A stretch of 64,000 nucleotides of DNA from Sipunculus nudus (lineage: Eukaryota > Annelida > Sipuncula > Golfingiida > Sipunculidae): NCBI GenBank assembly GCA_026874595.1, contig CM049307.1, positions 75,182,643 to 75,246,642 on the forward strand, given 5' to 3'. Positions within the stretch are counted from its first letter, which is position 1. Every line of letters begins with the position of its first letter. Position numbers and translations under genes: made by a program. Shown here piece after piece: positions 43,401 to 51,775 of the stretch. The notes below the pieces were generated by a model that ran no database searches, was not told the origin of the DNA, and was given only the letters and a program-made list of their open reading frames with translations.

Positions 43401-46400
43401 TTCCAGTAATACAACTTTAATTAATCAAAATTTAATTGTATACCAAAAATTAGATCAAAATCTGTTAAATTTTTTTAAATATTGGCAAAAATATAAAATT
43501 GGTACCTTAAATTTTGCCCAACTTTGGCCATGGCACGTTTTTTTCCTGTAAGTACTGTGGATTTAATTTTCACACCATGTATACATAAGGATTTAATCTG
43601 TAAAAATCTGAAATTTGAAAATAAAAGCTGCAAAATTAGGCTAGTTATTGAATTTTTTTGGAGGCTCTTGTTGTATTCCCTTACATTGTCAAGCAGTCCA
43701 CTTTGATGACTGTAGGTCATTCAGTGCACATCTCTATGCTCCCCAGGCTGTTGACATAATTTTAGATGTTCCCAAAATCTCCTACCATACCGAAAATTGG
43801 GTCATTAGGACTTTGTTCCTTCGAGATATTAAGGAAAAAAACTCTGTTTTCCATAAAAAAAAACCATTGTTACTCTTCAAGGCTGCCTAATATTAAAACC
43901 ACTGATCTGTTTTTTATCGTATTTAGTATTCACATTCTTTTATACATTTTCTATGAACATACCAAAAATTAGGTCAGTATTGAGTATTATTTTGAAGTTA
44001 TGGGCCAAAACATAATGCAATTTTTTTTAAAAATCAGGAAATATATTAACTCACATGAGAATTGCTGAACCTAGAGACCTTTTTTCAGGAATATAACTTT
44101 ATTTAATCAAAATTCAATTGTTTACCCAAAATTAGATCTGAATTTTGCAAATTTTTCAAGTTATTAGCATAAAAAAAAATCAGTACCTTAAATTTTGTCC
44201 AACTTTGGTACTGTTGATTTAATTTTCCCAGCATATATGCATAAGGATTTAATCTTTTAAAATCTGAACTTTCAAAAGAAATTGATTGGAATGAATAGCT
44301 TTTATTCATGTTTTCACACACCATGTCAAGTGTTGTTTACATCTAGCCCACCTAGTAGTACAGCCTTCACTTGCATTATGTAACCCACCCCAGGCAGCTT
44401 ACCTTGGCCCAGCTTGGCCACTACTAGCAGGCTTCCCCTCGCCCTGCACTCATCCCCCCCCCCCCCTCAGCTGGTGCATAAACTAAATGAATGTTATAAT
44501 TTTTCTGTATTTTATTTTATTCTTGGACATGCTACATTTTAGATTTTGTATTGAACCACCAGGGTTACAATGATTAAAAGTGTACATTTAATTGTGTCCA
44601 CAAAGTGGTGTATTGCTGTGAAAGTCTGGATGTTCATGAGATAAGTAATTCCTTACTTCAGAAGAGTAAAAACTTCACCAGGTGTGAAATTGACTATTAA
44701 TTCCAGTAATTAATTAAAACTGGGATAGTTATTAGCACAATGATATTGTTTGTCCCTCATTCAACCAACAGTGTGTATACTTTATTTGAAAAGATGTTTT
44801 ATTTTGTCAAATTTACTTTTAATTTATTTTGGTGAATAAAATTAAGCATGTCCTGAAAACTCCAATATGCAAAACTTTTTAATAGTGATTCAAGGAATAT
44901 TCTTGTAGATGCCATGTTGTGGCATTATTTTCTTTTAAAATCAGTTAAAACATTTATGATTTAAAAATAATAAAATATATGTGTATGCATAATATGACCC
45001 AATGTTTTTTACTCTGTATATATAATGATTGCAACTTTTGCAACAATTCTAATATTTTAACTTATATTTTCAGGTTTTTTAATTAAAAATTTATAAACCT
45101 GTAAATAAAAAAATGAATCAGATAAAAACTTCTTAATGGAAAAAGTGGATCTGCTTAAAAAAAATAGGATTATATATAAACTTAAATGCATTATTCTCTT
45201 GAAAGTGAAATAAAGGTATTAGTCCATTCTGTCCACTTGCCTGTCCATCTGTAAATTTTCGTATGCAACACAGTATCTCAAAACTTTTACTGTTTTTCTT
45301 CATGACAGTCTTGTCAGAGTATTAGTTTGCAATCATATATTTAGAACTTTACTATTACCAAGTAGGAGGGCCCCTTTCCTCTTAGCTTTTCATATTCTTA
45401 TATAAATGAAAAACATTACAATAGAATACTTCTACATCCACCTTCGTGCTGCCCTCACTTTTCCCTTCTCCGAACCCCATCCCAAAGTCAGCCTCAGTAA
45501 GCAAGAACAAGATGAATCAGATATATTCATACTTTAATATTTTGTATAACTATTCGTCCATAGGTACCTATGTACATGCCAGAAATTATGTCAATATTGT
45601 GTAATATGTAGACATAGTGGGCATCACAATAATGTACCTTGTCAAGACTAAAGAGATATTGTGTCATCCAGTCACATATTCATAAATCACTTCATCAGCA
45701 TAGTTAATCATAACATCATATCTGTCAAATTGAACGCTTGCAGACTACCATACACTTTAGATCCTTCAACAAATAGCCTTATCATCTACTACTGCTTATT
45801 ACTGCTGTCATTGCATTCATATTTGCTCAAATATATCACAATTTTCAACCCCTCCTAAATAAATAAAAAATAAACCACTTTATTTGACTCTATTAATCCA
45901 TCAGTCAGGTAATTTCATTTATCATTTACTCACATATTACATTACATTCCTTTATAATAGCCCAACATGTACTTGATATTCATAAGCTTTATCGACTCGA
46001 TATAGTATCACAGTGGAGAAACATTTATAGTCCAATCATGATCAGCTGAGCGCCGTGACCCATGGGTCCCTTGTTATTCATTTCTGGATTTACATAGAAT
46101 CCTCCATAAGAAGCCTTAAAAAAACTTCTTGTGTACAATTACACTTGCAGTTGCAATTGTTGATTCTTATTGCCTTTGATAAGATTTAATCATGTTTGGA
46201 TTTGCATTTGATTTATTTGAATGCACTAAGTCTCATTTCAGCTCAAACCTGCTCATAAACCACTGCATATTTCATAGTAAGTGTAAGAAATGTATGATTT
46301 ACATGACACCTGGTTTGATTTCACATTTAATTTGTAGTTATCAAATCACCACAACAAGAACAAAATGACACTCTGTCAGTTTTTGTTTCATTAGCTTTTA

Positions 46401-48602
46401 AAACATTTCCTTTTTCTGTTTTATTAAATTGTGTTAATGGGTACAAATACTTATTCAACAAAAGAGTTTGTTGAGAAAATATCAGATAATAGCCCACCTG
46501 TAGAGTAATACATTAGTTTAAGCAGGAGGTCTCACCTACCCAGGTGTACACACTTTTTTAGCAAAGTATACAGTTAATGAGTTTAATGTAAATGGATTAC
46601 AGTAAAGTATGTTTAACAAAAGGGTTTGTGAAGTAACACTCTGCTTTAATTTGCTATGATTTGTGGCTGGAAAGCTGACTTTGTTTGCTTTGTCTCCCAG
46701 CACAACTGAAGTAATTAACTTGATTATCAAGTTACACAAAAACAACTCATGCGTTGTTACATGGCTGGCTACCTTATTAATTAAATCCCTTTCATTGGTT
46801 ATTCTTAATGTCAATACAGCCATCTTTAATATTGAATTCAAGCAGTGATGGAGTTCTAGGATGGTCAGTTTTACAAGATTTGATTTATTTTGAAGCATGG
46901 ATTCAAATGTAAACCACTTAACCTATTAAAACATGGTAAACCCCTACATGTGCAGTCTGAAATAATTCAGGAGTTTTTGACAGGTGTTGATGCTCTGAGG
47001 ACTGATGGGATACCATTAGCCTTCAGCAATGCTTTAAGTACTACATGTATTAAAACTTACATACAGCTATTATCTCCAATTAAATTGGTCATCTGATGAG
47101 GTCTCTTGCAGAATGATGTATTTAGGAAGAAACTGCAAGCATAGCAACAAACATAAATTGTTCTACAGACCTTGGTTCTATGACCAAAAAAGTACAAAAC
47201 TAGCTTTAAAATTGTTTTTAAAGGGACCTTAAATAAGGCACCTTTGTTTATATCCACATGCTTATGTATCCACATGGGGTACCTGCCAAAATAATGAAAA
47301 CACATTCAAAATTGACATCTGGCAGCAAGTCAGATAAATCAGTGTTTTGCAAAGAACAGGTAACAACAGTTAGGGGTACAACATCAGCTAACCTGACCAA
47401 TGTCTTTTCAGTAACGGTGAGTCCTACAGACATTACGAAGAATTTCCAGTCCAGCTTCTTCCCCAGTTCACCAACATCACGGGCGTGGAGGCTGAGCGTG
47501 TCTTGGTAGTCGTGATGGAGTATGGTGCCAACTTCTCTGGCCCCGGCCAGGATATATTCCGTCTGGACAGAGCCACTGGAGAGCCATCTGAAGCCCACCG
47601 CTCAAACTTCCTACACCCTGTCCTGTACTATTACAAGAAGTTACCTACAGGTCAGCCATGTTTAAATTTTTCGTCTCGGTTTTCACAGGACCTGACTGCT
47701 TGAAAGAGTGCCTATGGCTGGATGTACACATTAGGCTCTGTGTCTGCAATACGACAAAGTTTTATATCAGTGAGAAATTTTGCTATATTAATGAGGTTGT
47801 AATGCAGATGTAAATGTATGAGCATGTTCTAGAATTTCTTAACAAACAAGAAGAGAAAACTAACCCCACATTTAGTTTGACACTAATTGTTTATCTCTAA
47901 TGGATATAAAATGTAATCTAACAGTTATCTCTGCAAAAAAATTACCAGATGTAATATCATGGGCAAACATGATGTCACACACTATGTGCAGTCATTAAGA
48001 ACAATGATGTCACAAGACGTTTGGTGGCTAAGAATGTATCCACCTGAGCCTTGGTGATGGGCATTGGAAGTGATGTGTATATGCTAGATGGGAGGACATT
48101 GTAACTTGTAGGAATGGGTTTCAGGACACTTAATTTCATTTGTCATGTTTTGATTGATGTATGATAACATATCGTTTTCATCATAGATATCTATACTCTC
48201 TTTCATTCGACAGTTCCAATTAGAGGGCACTACTAGCCTGTTCATAAACAAAACAATTATGAATGTAATTGGTTTTAATTGTTTGCTATTACAGAGGAAG
48301 ATATGCAGAAAAAAACTAAATACCAGTTACTCCCGCGACCTGACCGTATGCACCACATCGTGGAGGACTTCCTGACATCGTGGGATGGCCCCGTGTCACA
48401 CATACTGCCACTCCGACGTTTCCTCGAAACTATCAACGAAGATGACATGAGGAACTTCTTTGCTGAGGAGTGCTTTCACCTGGCACTTACCCACGAAACT
48501 GTTCCATTCATGTGTCAGAACACTTACTTAGATGGATCCGGCCTCCTTGGTACACAGGAACTGAAAACTCCAGCTGGACTCTCTGGCCTTCTTGTGGGAT
48601 AA
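7275..48602 (+). CDS. FOXRED2: FOXRED2-like (ERFAD) FAD-dependent oxidoreductase, whole gene span, nine coding exons
   Basis: Joining 7275-7461, 8510-8837, 30704-30834, 32588-32708, 34697-34930, 35708-35874, 42292-42457, 47412-47650 and 48295-48602 gives 1881 nt: 626 codons plus TAA, with no internal stop and GT-AG at every intron (phases 1,2,1,2,2,1,2,1). The product has a hydrophobic signal peptide (about residues 1-23, ending SSHA), a GAGPSG Rossmann motif (34-39), an LATG segment (176-179) typical of flavin monooxygenase-like folds, and a second GRGNAA motif (216-221). Blocks such as [46 protein letters not shown] and [10 protein letters not shown] match vertebrate FOXRED2 as I remember it. 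In vertebrates this is an ER-lumen flavoprotein linked to ER-associated degradation. That role is inferred by homology. The human protein is a little longer (about 680 residues) and ends in a KDEL-like signal, which this model lacks. Confidence 0.93.
7462..8509 (+). other. FOXRED2 intron 1
   Basis: Phase 1, with gtgaga donor and tttttcag acceptor. AT-rich, with no repeat family recognised. Confidence 0.85.
8510..8837 (+). CDS. FOXRED2: FOXRED2 coding exon 2
   Basis: The acceptor gtttttcag ends at 8509 and the donor is CAA|gtaagt at 8838. It enters in phase 1 and leaves in phase 2 (residues 63-171). It carries the conserved NFFTTYPRH and ISINKR blocks, then an [10 protein letters not shown] segment and a basic/aromatic stretch. 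These are the parts of the FAD domain following the first Rossmann motif in FOXRED2 relatives. Confidence 0.92.
8838..10138 (+). other. FOXRED2 intron 2, 5' part
   Basis: This is the start of a 21.9-kb phase-2 intron. No genes or clear repeats were seen before the MITE at 10139. Confidence 0.7.
10139..10949. mobile_element. Foldback MITE with C/G-rich terminal inverted repeats
   Basis: The left arm (10139-10270) has tandem CAAAAGCCCCCCCGGT-like sub-repeats ending in TACCTTAATGATAAAGAGGA. The right arm (10829-10949) is the reverse complement, with TCCTCTTTATCATTAAGGTA and GGGGGGGCTTTTG units. Both ends are flanked by GTATTTG (10132-10138 and 10950-10956), a likely 7-8 bp target duplication. 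The interior (about 560 bp) has no coding capacity. The superfamily (hAT-like?) is uncertain. Confidence 0.85.
10950..11870 (+). other. FOXRED2 intron 2, between MITE and minisatellite B
   Basis: Unremarkable sequence. A fragment at about 11110-11175 resembles the CCACCTGTCTATAGAGACCA-type interior of pogo-like MITEs, but no termini are seen. Confidence 0.5.
11871..16467. repeat. Minisatellite B, 40-bp units, about 115 copies
   Basis: Near-perfect 40-bp period containing TTCACATAAGAGACAGAGGT and CTTTGGAGAAAAGTTTACA. Variant bases recur in the same order, showing higher-order duplication. For example, the rare gacaaaggta unit at 12631 recurs at 13031 (400 bp, ten units). The block with a shortened acggagagac unit at 14421 recurs at about 15699 (about 1278 bp). 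It lies inside FOXRED2 intron 2. Confidence 0.97.
16468..19791 (+). other. FOXRED2 intron 2, between minisatellites B and C
   Basis: It holds the MITE fragment at 17380 and a patch of degenerate direct and inverted repeats at about 18595-18820 built on CTGATTGGTCCAGA-like words. Otherwise AT-rich and featureless. Confidence 0.6.
17380..17462 (+). mobile_element. Pogo-type MITE fragment
   Basis: TACAGTGGAACCCCACAATT followed by ACAACCACC resembles one end of the MITE at 42021. It is followed by bases partly complementary to that end (GGTCGTAATTTGGGGATTGT). The opposite terminus was not found. Confidence 0.4.
19792..23512. repeat. Minisatellite C, 56-bp units, about 66 copies
   Basis: The 56-bp period contains GATCTGGATTCAGGTGAGGT and GGGAGAACCTTCTTTGTCTT. 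Sub-variants alternate in a fixed order. The odd unit with tttatcttgactcagg at 20151 recurs at 21047, 896 bp later, exactly 16 units, and other variants recur at the same 896-bp offset. It lies inside FOXRED2 intron 2. Each unit contains GGTGAG, a donor-like hexamer, on the gene's sense strand. Confidence 0.97.
23513..25936 (+). other. FOXRED2 intron 2, between minisatellite C and Helentron-like copy 1
   Basis: It contains dispersed repeat R1 copy 1 (24505-24900) and two CACAGTGATGTCAT words near 24155 and 24201. No coding signal. Confidence 0.6.
24505..24900 (+). repeat. Dispersed repeat R1, copy 1
   Basis: It shares ordered blocks with 34098-34490: GATATCTGA, CCAGAAAATGCTGATC-like, CATCTG.TGGC, GTTTTGCAAATGGC and GAATCTTTCTTA.CAGGAAT. 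No coding capacity and no obvious termini. The family is unknown to me. Confidence 0.55.
25937..28548 (+). mobile_element. Helentron-like non-autonomous element, copy 1
   Basis: The 5' end is AGCTCAGCTGACTATAAGTC at 25941, followed by a GTCC/GTCT run (25986-26022). The 3' end is CAGCTGAGC at 28516, then the short hairpin GACCCATAGGTC and CCTTGTT. GCTCAGCTG at the start and CAGCTGAGC near the end are reverse complements: subterminal inverted repeats. Together with the 3' hairpin, T-rich borders and GTCY microsatellite, this is the layout known for Helentron-associated elements (DINE-1/HINE type). An internal module of about 670 bp occurs twice. No transposase frame was seen. It lies in FOXRED2 intron 2. 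Confidence 0.75.
28549..30703 (+). other. FOXRED2 intron 2, 3' part
   Basis: It has CRE-like words TGACGTCA (28869-28876) and TTACGTCA (about 28989) and the MITE fragment at 29933. No coding signal before the exon 3 acceptor. Confidence 0.6.
29933..30065 (+). mobile_element. Pogo-type MITE fragment
   Basis: It begins TACAGTGGAACTTGTCTGAT, with repeated GTCTAATAAG.C(A/C)A words inside. It has the same CAGTGGAAC start as the other fragments. The far end is not clear. Confidence 0.35.
30704..30834 (+). CDS. FOXRED2: FOXRED2 coding exon 3
   Basis: The acceptor ctcctttcag ends at 30703 and the donor TTAG|gtaagt starts at 30835. Encodes residues 172-215. It contains LATGVW (a flavin-monooxygenase-type ATG turn) and the highly conserved GSEYVEGYE block, and ends VLIL, the first strand of the second Rossmann fold. 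It is joined to exon 2 across a roughly 22 kb intron, and the split Lys codon AA|A is restored. Confidence 0.92.
30835..32587 (+). other. FOXRED2 intron 3
   Basis: Phase 1. It contains a possible degraded inverted-repeat element (about 31293-32198) with an imperfect hairpin built on ATCGATCATCG and GGTTTG at 32131-32170. Confidence 0.55.
32588..32708 (+). CDS. FOXRED2: FOXRED2 coding exon 4 (second dinucleotide-binding motif)
   Basis: The acceptor aattccag ends at 32587 and the donor TTAG|gtgagg starts at 32709. Encodes residues 216-255. The first codon, split from exon 3, completes Gly216 of GRGNAA, the pyridine-nucleotide-type GxGxxA motif. It is followed by [16 protein letters not shown], which is strongly conserved in FOXRED2. 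Confidence 0.93.
33707..33900 (+). mobile_element. tRNA-derived SINE-like repeat
   Basis: TTGTTCAGTGGTTAG (33716-33730) resembles a tRNA A box and GGTTCAAATCT (33768-33778) a B box. The distance between them (37 bp) suits a pol III promoter. No acceptor stem or cloverleaf closes, so this is a SINE head and not a tRNA gene. The 3' extent is approximate. It lies in FOXRED2 intron 4. Confidence 0.5.
34098..34490 (+). repeat. Dispersed repeat R1, copy 2
   Basis: Colinear with 24505-24900 over about 390 bp, with moderate divergence and small indels. It ends at GAATCTTTCTTAGCAGGAAT, about 205 bp before exon 5. Confidence 0.55.
34697..34930 (+). CDS. FOXRED2: FOXRED2 coding exon 5
   Basis: The acceptor acctttag ends at 34696 and the donor CCAA|gtaagt starts at 34931. 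Encodes residues 256-333. Conserved blocks are [28 protein letters not shown] and FDFSIF. The region between them (about residues 280-310) is acidic and shorter than in human FOXRED2, which accounts for part of the length difference. Confidence 0.92.
34931..35707 (+). other. FOXRED2 intron 5
   Basis: Phase 2, 777 bp. AT-rich, with an A-rich tract near 35410. No repeats recognised. Confidence 0.8.
35708..35874 (+). CDS. FOXRED2: FOXRED2 coding exon 6
   Basis: The acceptor gtttacag ends at 35707 and the donor ACTG|gtatgt starts at 35875. Encodes residues 334-389. It holds a basic stretch (GRGRKKKYP) and the FIAGTASHS...[14 protein letters not shown] block, the most conserved part of the family, corresponding to the FAD-contacting C-terminal part of the oxidoreductase fold. 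The frame stays open past the donor to a TAA at 35919, so a retained intron would end the protein 15 codons later. Confidence 0.92.
35875..37234 (+). other. FOXRED2 intron 6, 5' part
   Basis: The exon 6 frame stays open for 15 codons to a TAA at 35919-35921. A second donor-like ACAG|gtgaat lies at 35888. The rest is featureless up to Helentron-like copy 2. Confidence 0.6.
40159..40282. repeat. CT-rich segment, first copy
   Basis: CTTCTGTGAGTGTCTGGGTC, then AGGCAGTAATTACCAGAGAG and a CT-rich tract. It is duplicated at 40764-40881. Both copies lie inside Helentron-like copy 2. Confidence 0.85.
40679..40970. repeat. Local duplication with inserted CT-rich segment
   Basis: CTCCTTCGCACTGTCAACAA plus the following AT-rich bases appears at about 40688 and again at about 40896 (208 bp apart). 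The second copy of the CT-rich segment (40764-40881) lies between the two. Confidence 0.8.
42021..42190. mobile_element. Short pogo/Tc1-like MITE
   Basis: This 170-bp segment starts TAGTGAAACCTCACC...GACCACC and ends GGTGGTTGTAATTTCAAGGTGTCACTGTA. The ends are imperfect inverted repeats (CAGTGA.ACCT type) next to TA dinucleotides, as in pogo/mariner-derived MITEs. It ends 101 bp before FOXRED2 exon 7. Confidence 0.6.
42292..42457 (+). CDS. FOXRED2: FOXRED2 coding exon 7
   Basis: The acceptor tttgttacag ends at 42291 and the donor AGAAA|gtgagt starts at 42458. Encodes residues 390-444. It completes the split codon after GFRYT and continues [17 protein letters not shown] and [11 protein letters not shown], all matching FOXRED2. 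The exon is an island: a pogo-like MITE ends 101 bp upstream, and Helentron-like elements lie within 300 bp upstream and 460 bp downstream. Confidence 0.92.
42919..46075 (+). mobile_element. Helentron-like non-autonomous element, copy 3
   Basis: It starts at 42923 with the same head, then GTCC/GTCT units (42967-43030), and ends with TCAGCTGAGC at 46042, the perfect palindrome GACCCATGGGTC and CCTTGTT. The duplicated internal module (starting near 43060 and 43750) is present but more diverged from copies 1 and 2. The 3' 650 bp match copy 2. It lies in FOXRED2 intron 7, just after exon 7. Confidence 0.72.
46076..47244 (+). other. FOXRED2 intron 7, 3' part
   Basis: AT-rich. Overlapping short frames on both strands at 46536-46898 have no domain. 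Nothing was identified before dispersed repeat R1 copy 3. Confidence 0.6.
47245..47370 (+). repeat. Dispersed repeat R1, copy 3 (partial)
   Basis: The central part only: GTTTATATCCACAT, GAAAACACATTCAA, GACATCTGGCAGCAAGTCAG and GTTTTGCAAA match copy 1 in order. It ends about 40 bp before the exon 8 acceptor. Confidence 0.5.
47412..47650 (+). CDS. FOXRED2: FOXRED2 coding exon 8
   Basis: The acceptor tgtcttttcag ends at 47411 and the donor ACAG|gtcagc starts at 47651. Encodes residues 445-524. It includes YEEFP, an NITG sequon, VVMEYG.NFSGP and [11 protein letters not shown], matching the post-oxidoreductase domain of FOXRED2. A dispersed repeat copy ends only about 40 bp upstream of the acceptor. 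Confidence 0.92.
47651..48294 (+). other. FOXRED2 intron 8
   Basis: Phase 1, 644 bp. No features seen. Confidence 0.85.
48295..48602 (+). CDS. FOXRED2: FOXRED2 terminal coding exon 9
   Basis: The acceptor tgctattacag ends at 48294 and the TAA stop is at 48600-48602. Encodes residues 525-626. [12 protein letters not shown] and [10 protein letters not shown] are near-identical to vertebrate FOXRED2. The C-terminus is LSGLLVG, with none of the long variable tail or KDEL-like ending known from vertebrates. The only internal donor-like site (TTG|gtacac at 48548) is weak. Confidence 0.9.
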
Positions 48603-48730
48603 ATATCAAATACTTAAAGGAGTATTGTAAAACAGGAAATCTTCAAGAATATATTCTTTTTTTTCAAAATGCACAAAGATATCTGGATTCTCCCAAATTT
48701 AAGATGCACACATGTGAAAATGGTATATAA

Positions 48731-48736
48731 AATAAA
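48731..48736 (+). terminator. Candidate FOXRED2 polyadenylation signal AATAAA
   Basis: This AATAAA lies 129 bases after the stop codon and is the first canonical signal downstream. It would give a short 3' UTR. The cleavage site itself is not identifiable. Confidence 0.5.
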
Positions 48737-49787
48737 ATCATTACGCTACTCTTGCACAAATGCTTTACCACTAGAATTCAATTAAGTCACTTTGGTTAAA
48801 TCACTGCACAGGATGATGGTGATGTGTCATTGAATTTTAAATTTATACAGTATTCAAAATGCTCAAGCCAGTTGGGGAGTTCCTGTTTGCACGGGAATGT
48901 TTTCTTATGTGCCATGCAAAGGGCCAGACCTAAATAATTTGGAAAAATTACATTTGAAAATTTCCTGTTTTGTAGTAAAGTTATATTACTTTAAAAAAAA
49001 AATATAAAACATTTCTGTATGTTACTTAGTACCTCTGAAATATGAACAAATGAAACTTTTTCCTTTCAAAATATTGTAGACAAAATGTGTGCGTCGGTGA
49101 TATTCACTATGTAGGAGAACACACACATAAAACACACAACACTGTTGGGAGAGATTTTGTGTTTTCAAATCTATGTCACAATCCAGAGGGAAGAAATACT
49201 ATCACCAAAACTGCAAGAGCTACATACTTTATAATTTATTTACAGCAGAAAATTGTTCATCTGCACATGTACATCTGAAAATTAGTTAATTCCAAAATCT
49301 GATCAGACACCCAGTCATTCTCTCAAAAGGACCTGTACTTAAAACATATTTATCTGCTCTAAATTATACATGCATGAACACAGGATTAAGTAGTGGCCAA
49401 ATTTCTCTAATTAAAATCAGGAACAGTAACTTTTAAAGCAATGCTTCGAGCTTTTGCTGTTTATTTGTGTATCATGTTAGGTCTAATAGCGAATTAAAAG
49501 TAAGATCGTTCAGTTATTGCACACTTAAAGTGCTACATTAAATGTAACACATGGTCAAAGGGTTGTTTATCTGGTACTGCTTTATCTGAGAAGTTCAGAT
49601 TACTGAGGTTTTACTGTATATGGTCTCACCAATTGGCTCATCAGGGTTATTGTCATTGTCAAATAAATGTGAAAGATGTCTCACTGGGAATTCTTAGTCT
49701 GTGACAGGATTGGTCCAGTTTATCTTAGACTGCATATCTGCAAAACATATATATGTTACAGACAATCTGTGAAATCCTAAACATTTC

Positions 49788-49895
49788 AGTCATTTTGCAT
49801 AATGCCTGTGACCACCAGTCATTTCATGAAATGACTAAAATGTTCCGTCATTTCATCAAATGACTGAAATCTGTCCTGTCATCACATGAAATGAC
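49788..49895. repeat. Cluster of palindromes at about 30-bp spacing
   Basis: AGTCATTTCATGAAATGACT (49817-49836) is a perfect 20-bp palindrome. Close variants are at 49847-49864 and 49878-49895, and a degenerate one starts at 49788. Starts are 29, 30 and 31 bp apart. No gene overlaps. Confidence 0.8.
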
Positions 49896-50134
49896 TGGAT
49901 TCAAAAGAATAAACACAGCATAAGCTAAAGCAATGGTATCATTGTCATTTAAGTTTCACCAGACATTTTTTGTTGATGTTAATACTGAGTGATTCTCTAT
50001 TTATTTGTTTTAACTGCAGAACTTTTTAACATTTCTGAAAAAAATCTATATAATTGGTGTTGTATTTGCACTTTATTGGACTACATGATTATATCAACAA
50101 CTTTCTTACAGAGTAAATTATGGCAAATTAAGCA

Positions 50135-50282
50135 TACAGTTGAACCTCTGCAGTTGGACTTGGGAATTCCTGTTTTCACCCTTTACACATTGCTGCCTAA
50201 TTGGAGGGGGTTATTGACCACAAGTCTACTGTTCACAGGACCCCCACCAGTGTCTGTAATTAAGAGGGGCCCACAATAGACA
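50135..50282 (+). mobile_element. Pogo-type MITE fragment
   Basis: It begins TACAGTTGAACCTCTGCAGT and has short runs suited to internal pairing (AGAGGGGCCC). It lies in the intergenic region after FOXRED2. Assignment is by similarity of the first 12 bases to the other copies. Confidence 0.35.
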
Positions 50283-51718
50283 GGTTTCCATAATGAATGT
50301 TTTTCCCTGTACTTTGTTACATGTATGCTGTAATTTGTTTTATCAATGATTTGTTTGCATTTTAAAGCTTTCTGTTAGTGTAGAGTGCTTGAAATGTCTT
50401 AAATAATGGAAATACCTGTAATTTTGTTCAGAATCCACTGACATCTTGGAGTTTTCCATTGACAGCTAGAGTTTTAAAAATATTGAAATATGACAATTTT
50501 AAGAGTTTATTAACATGTGAACACTGATGGAAGCAGAACCTCCATGATGGAGGAGTCCTTGATGTAAAACAAATTACGTTTGCTTCATGTTATGTGGGTG
50601 CTGAACTAATTTAATTTATCTTTAATTTCAGTTAAAGTTCTTTTACACATTCTATATGAAATGCTTAAGTTCCAATGAAAGCAGTCAGTATTAACATGCC
50701 TTTGGACCAAATGTTGTAATTCTGAACAGGCTTTTTTTCTTTTTAATATGTTGATTGCAATCTTCGCACATATTTTAATGATTAACTTTCATTATTTTTA
50801 TTTGGACAAGTTATTTTAGTGTGATTTTATTATTGATTAGTCTATTGAAGGTAAAGCATTCACAATTTTACCTGTAATATTCAGTTTAAAGTTTTTACGT
50901 CATATTTTCTGTGATTTACTGATTAGTCTAATACTAATGACCTATATATAGAGAAATCAAACACCTTCAAATTTTAAAATATTACAGAAGAGATCAAATT
51001 TTTTATTTAATTTCAAAACACTCAAATGTAAATATTTTTAAAATTACATACACTTTAAATTATTCATGAAGATCAAAATATCTAAGTGTCAGGGCAGGTT
51101 ATATATTTTTTTATTGTGAACATTTACCACATAACTTCATCTCACATATTCCCCAAGTGTGTCAGTGTGACAGAACATTCTCTCAAGAACAGATTTATTC
51201 TGCTGAAATTGTGCAGAAACAGGTCTATTTATTGTCTCCTGTAATGTCAGTGTGATGTATACTCTTTGTTTACAGAAAGTGACTGTTTTTGCAGATTTCA
51301 TTGGGGATTTCAATTAGCTTCAGACTTTATTCAGGGATTTTGCTCCTGTATCCCTCTATAGCTGAGTTGCGTTTGGATGTGAACTTCAAAAGTGATCAAT
51401 ATACACATAAATGTTAAATAATTACCTTGACTTTTAGAAGTAGACTTGCATGGAAAATGTGAAATTAAAAAATCTTAAAAGAATAAATGGGCAGCAGTGT
51501 GGCATGTGCAACTAAAAATATAAACAAACCAGCTTGTCACAGAGTGGTTGGGATTGACTGGTTTTTCATATATGCAGATAATTGTTCAGCAAACAAAATC
51601 TCCAGTTTCCCCCAACATATTTTGTATATCTAAGTTATTTAATGTTTAATAAGTCTCTTAGGACTAATTTTGTTGTTTGGGATCTTTACCTTAATCAGCT
51701 TTGTTACAGAGTGCTTGT

Positions 51719-51775
51719 TTTATATATATATATATATATATTTATATAAACACACACACACACATACATATAGTG
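51719..51775. repeat. Compound (TA)n-(CA)n microsatellite
   Basis: TATATATA units followed by ACACACAC, then TACATATA. Simple sequence in the intergenic region. Confidence 0.95.
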
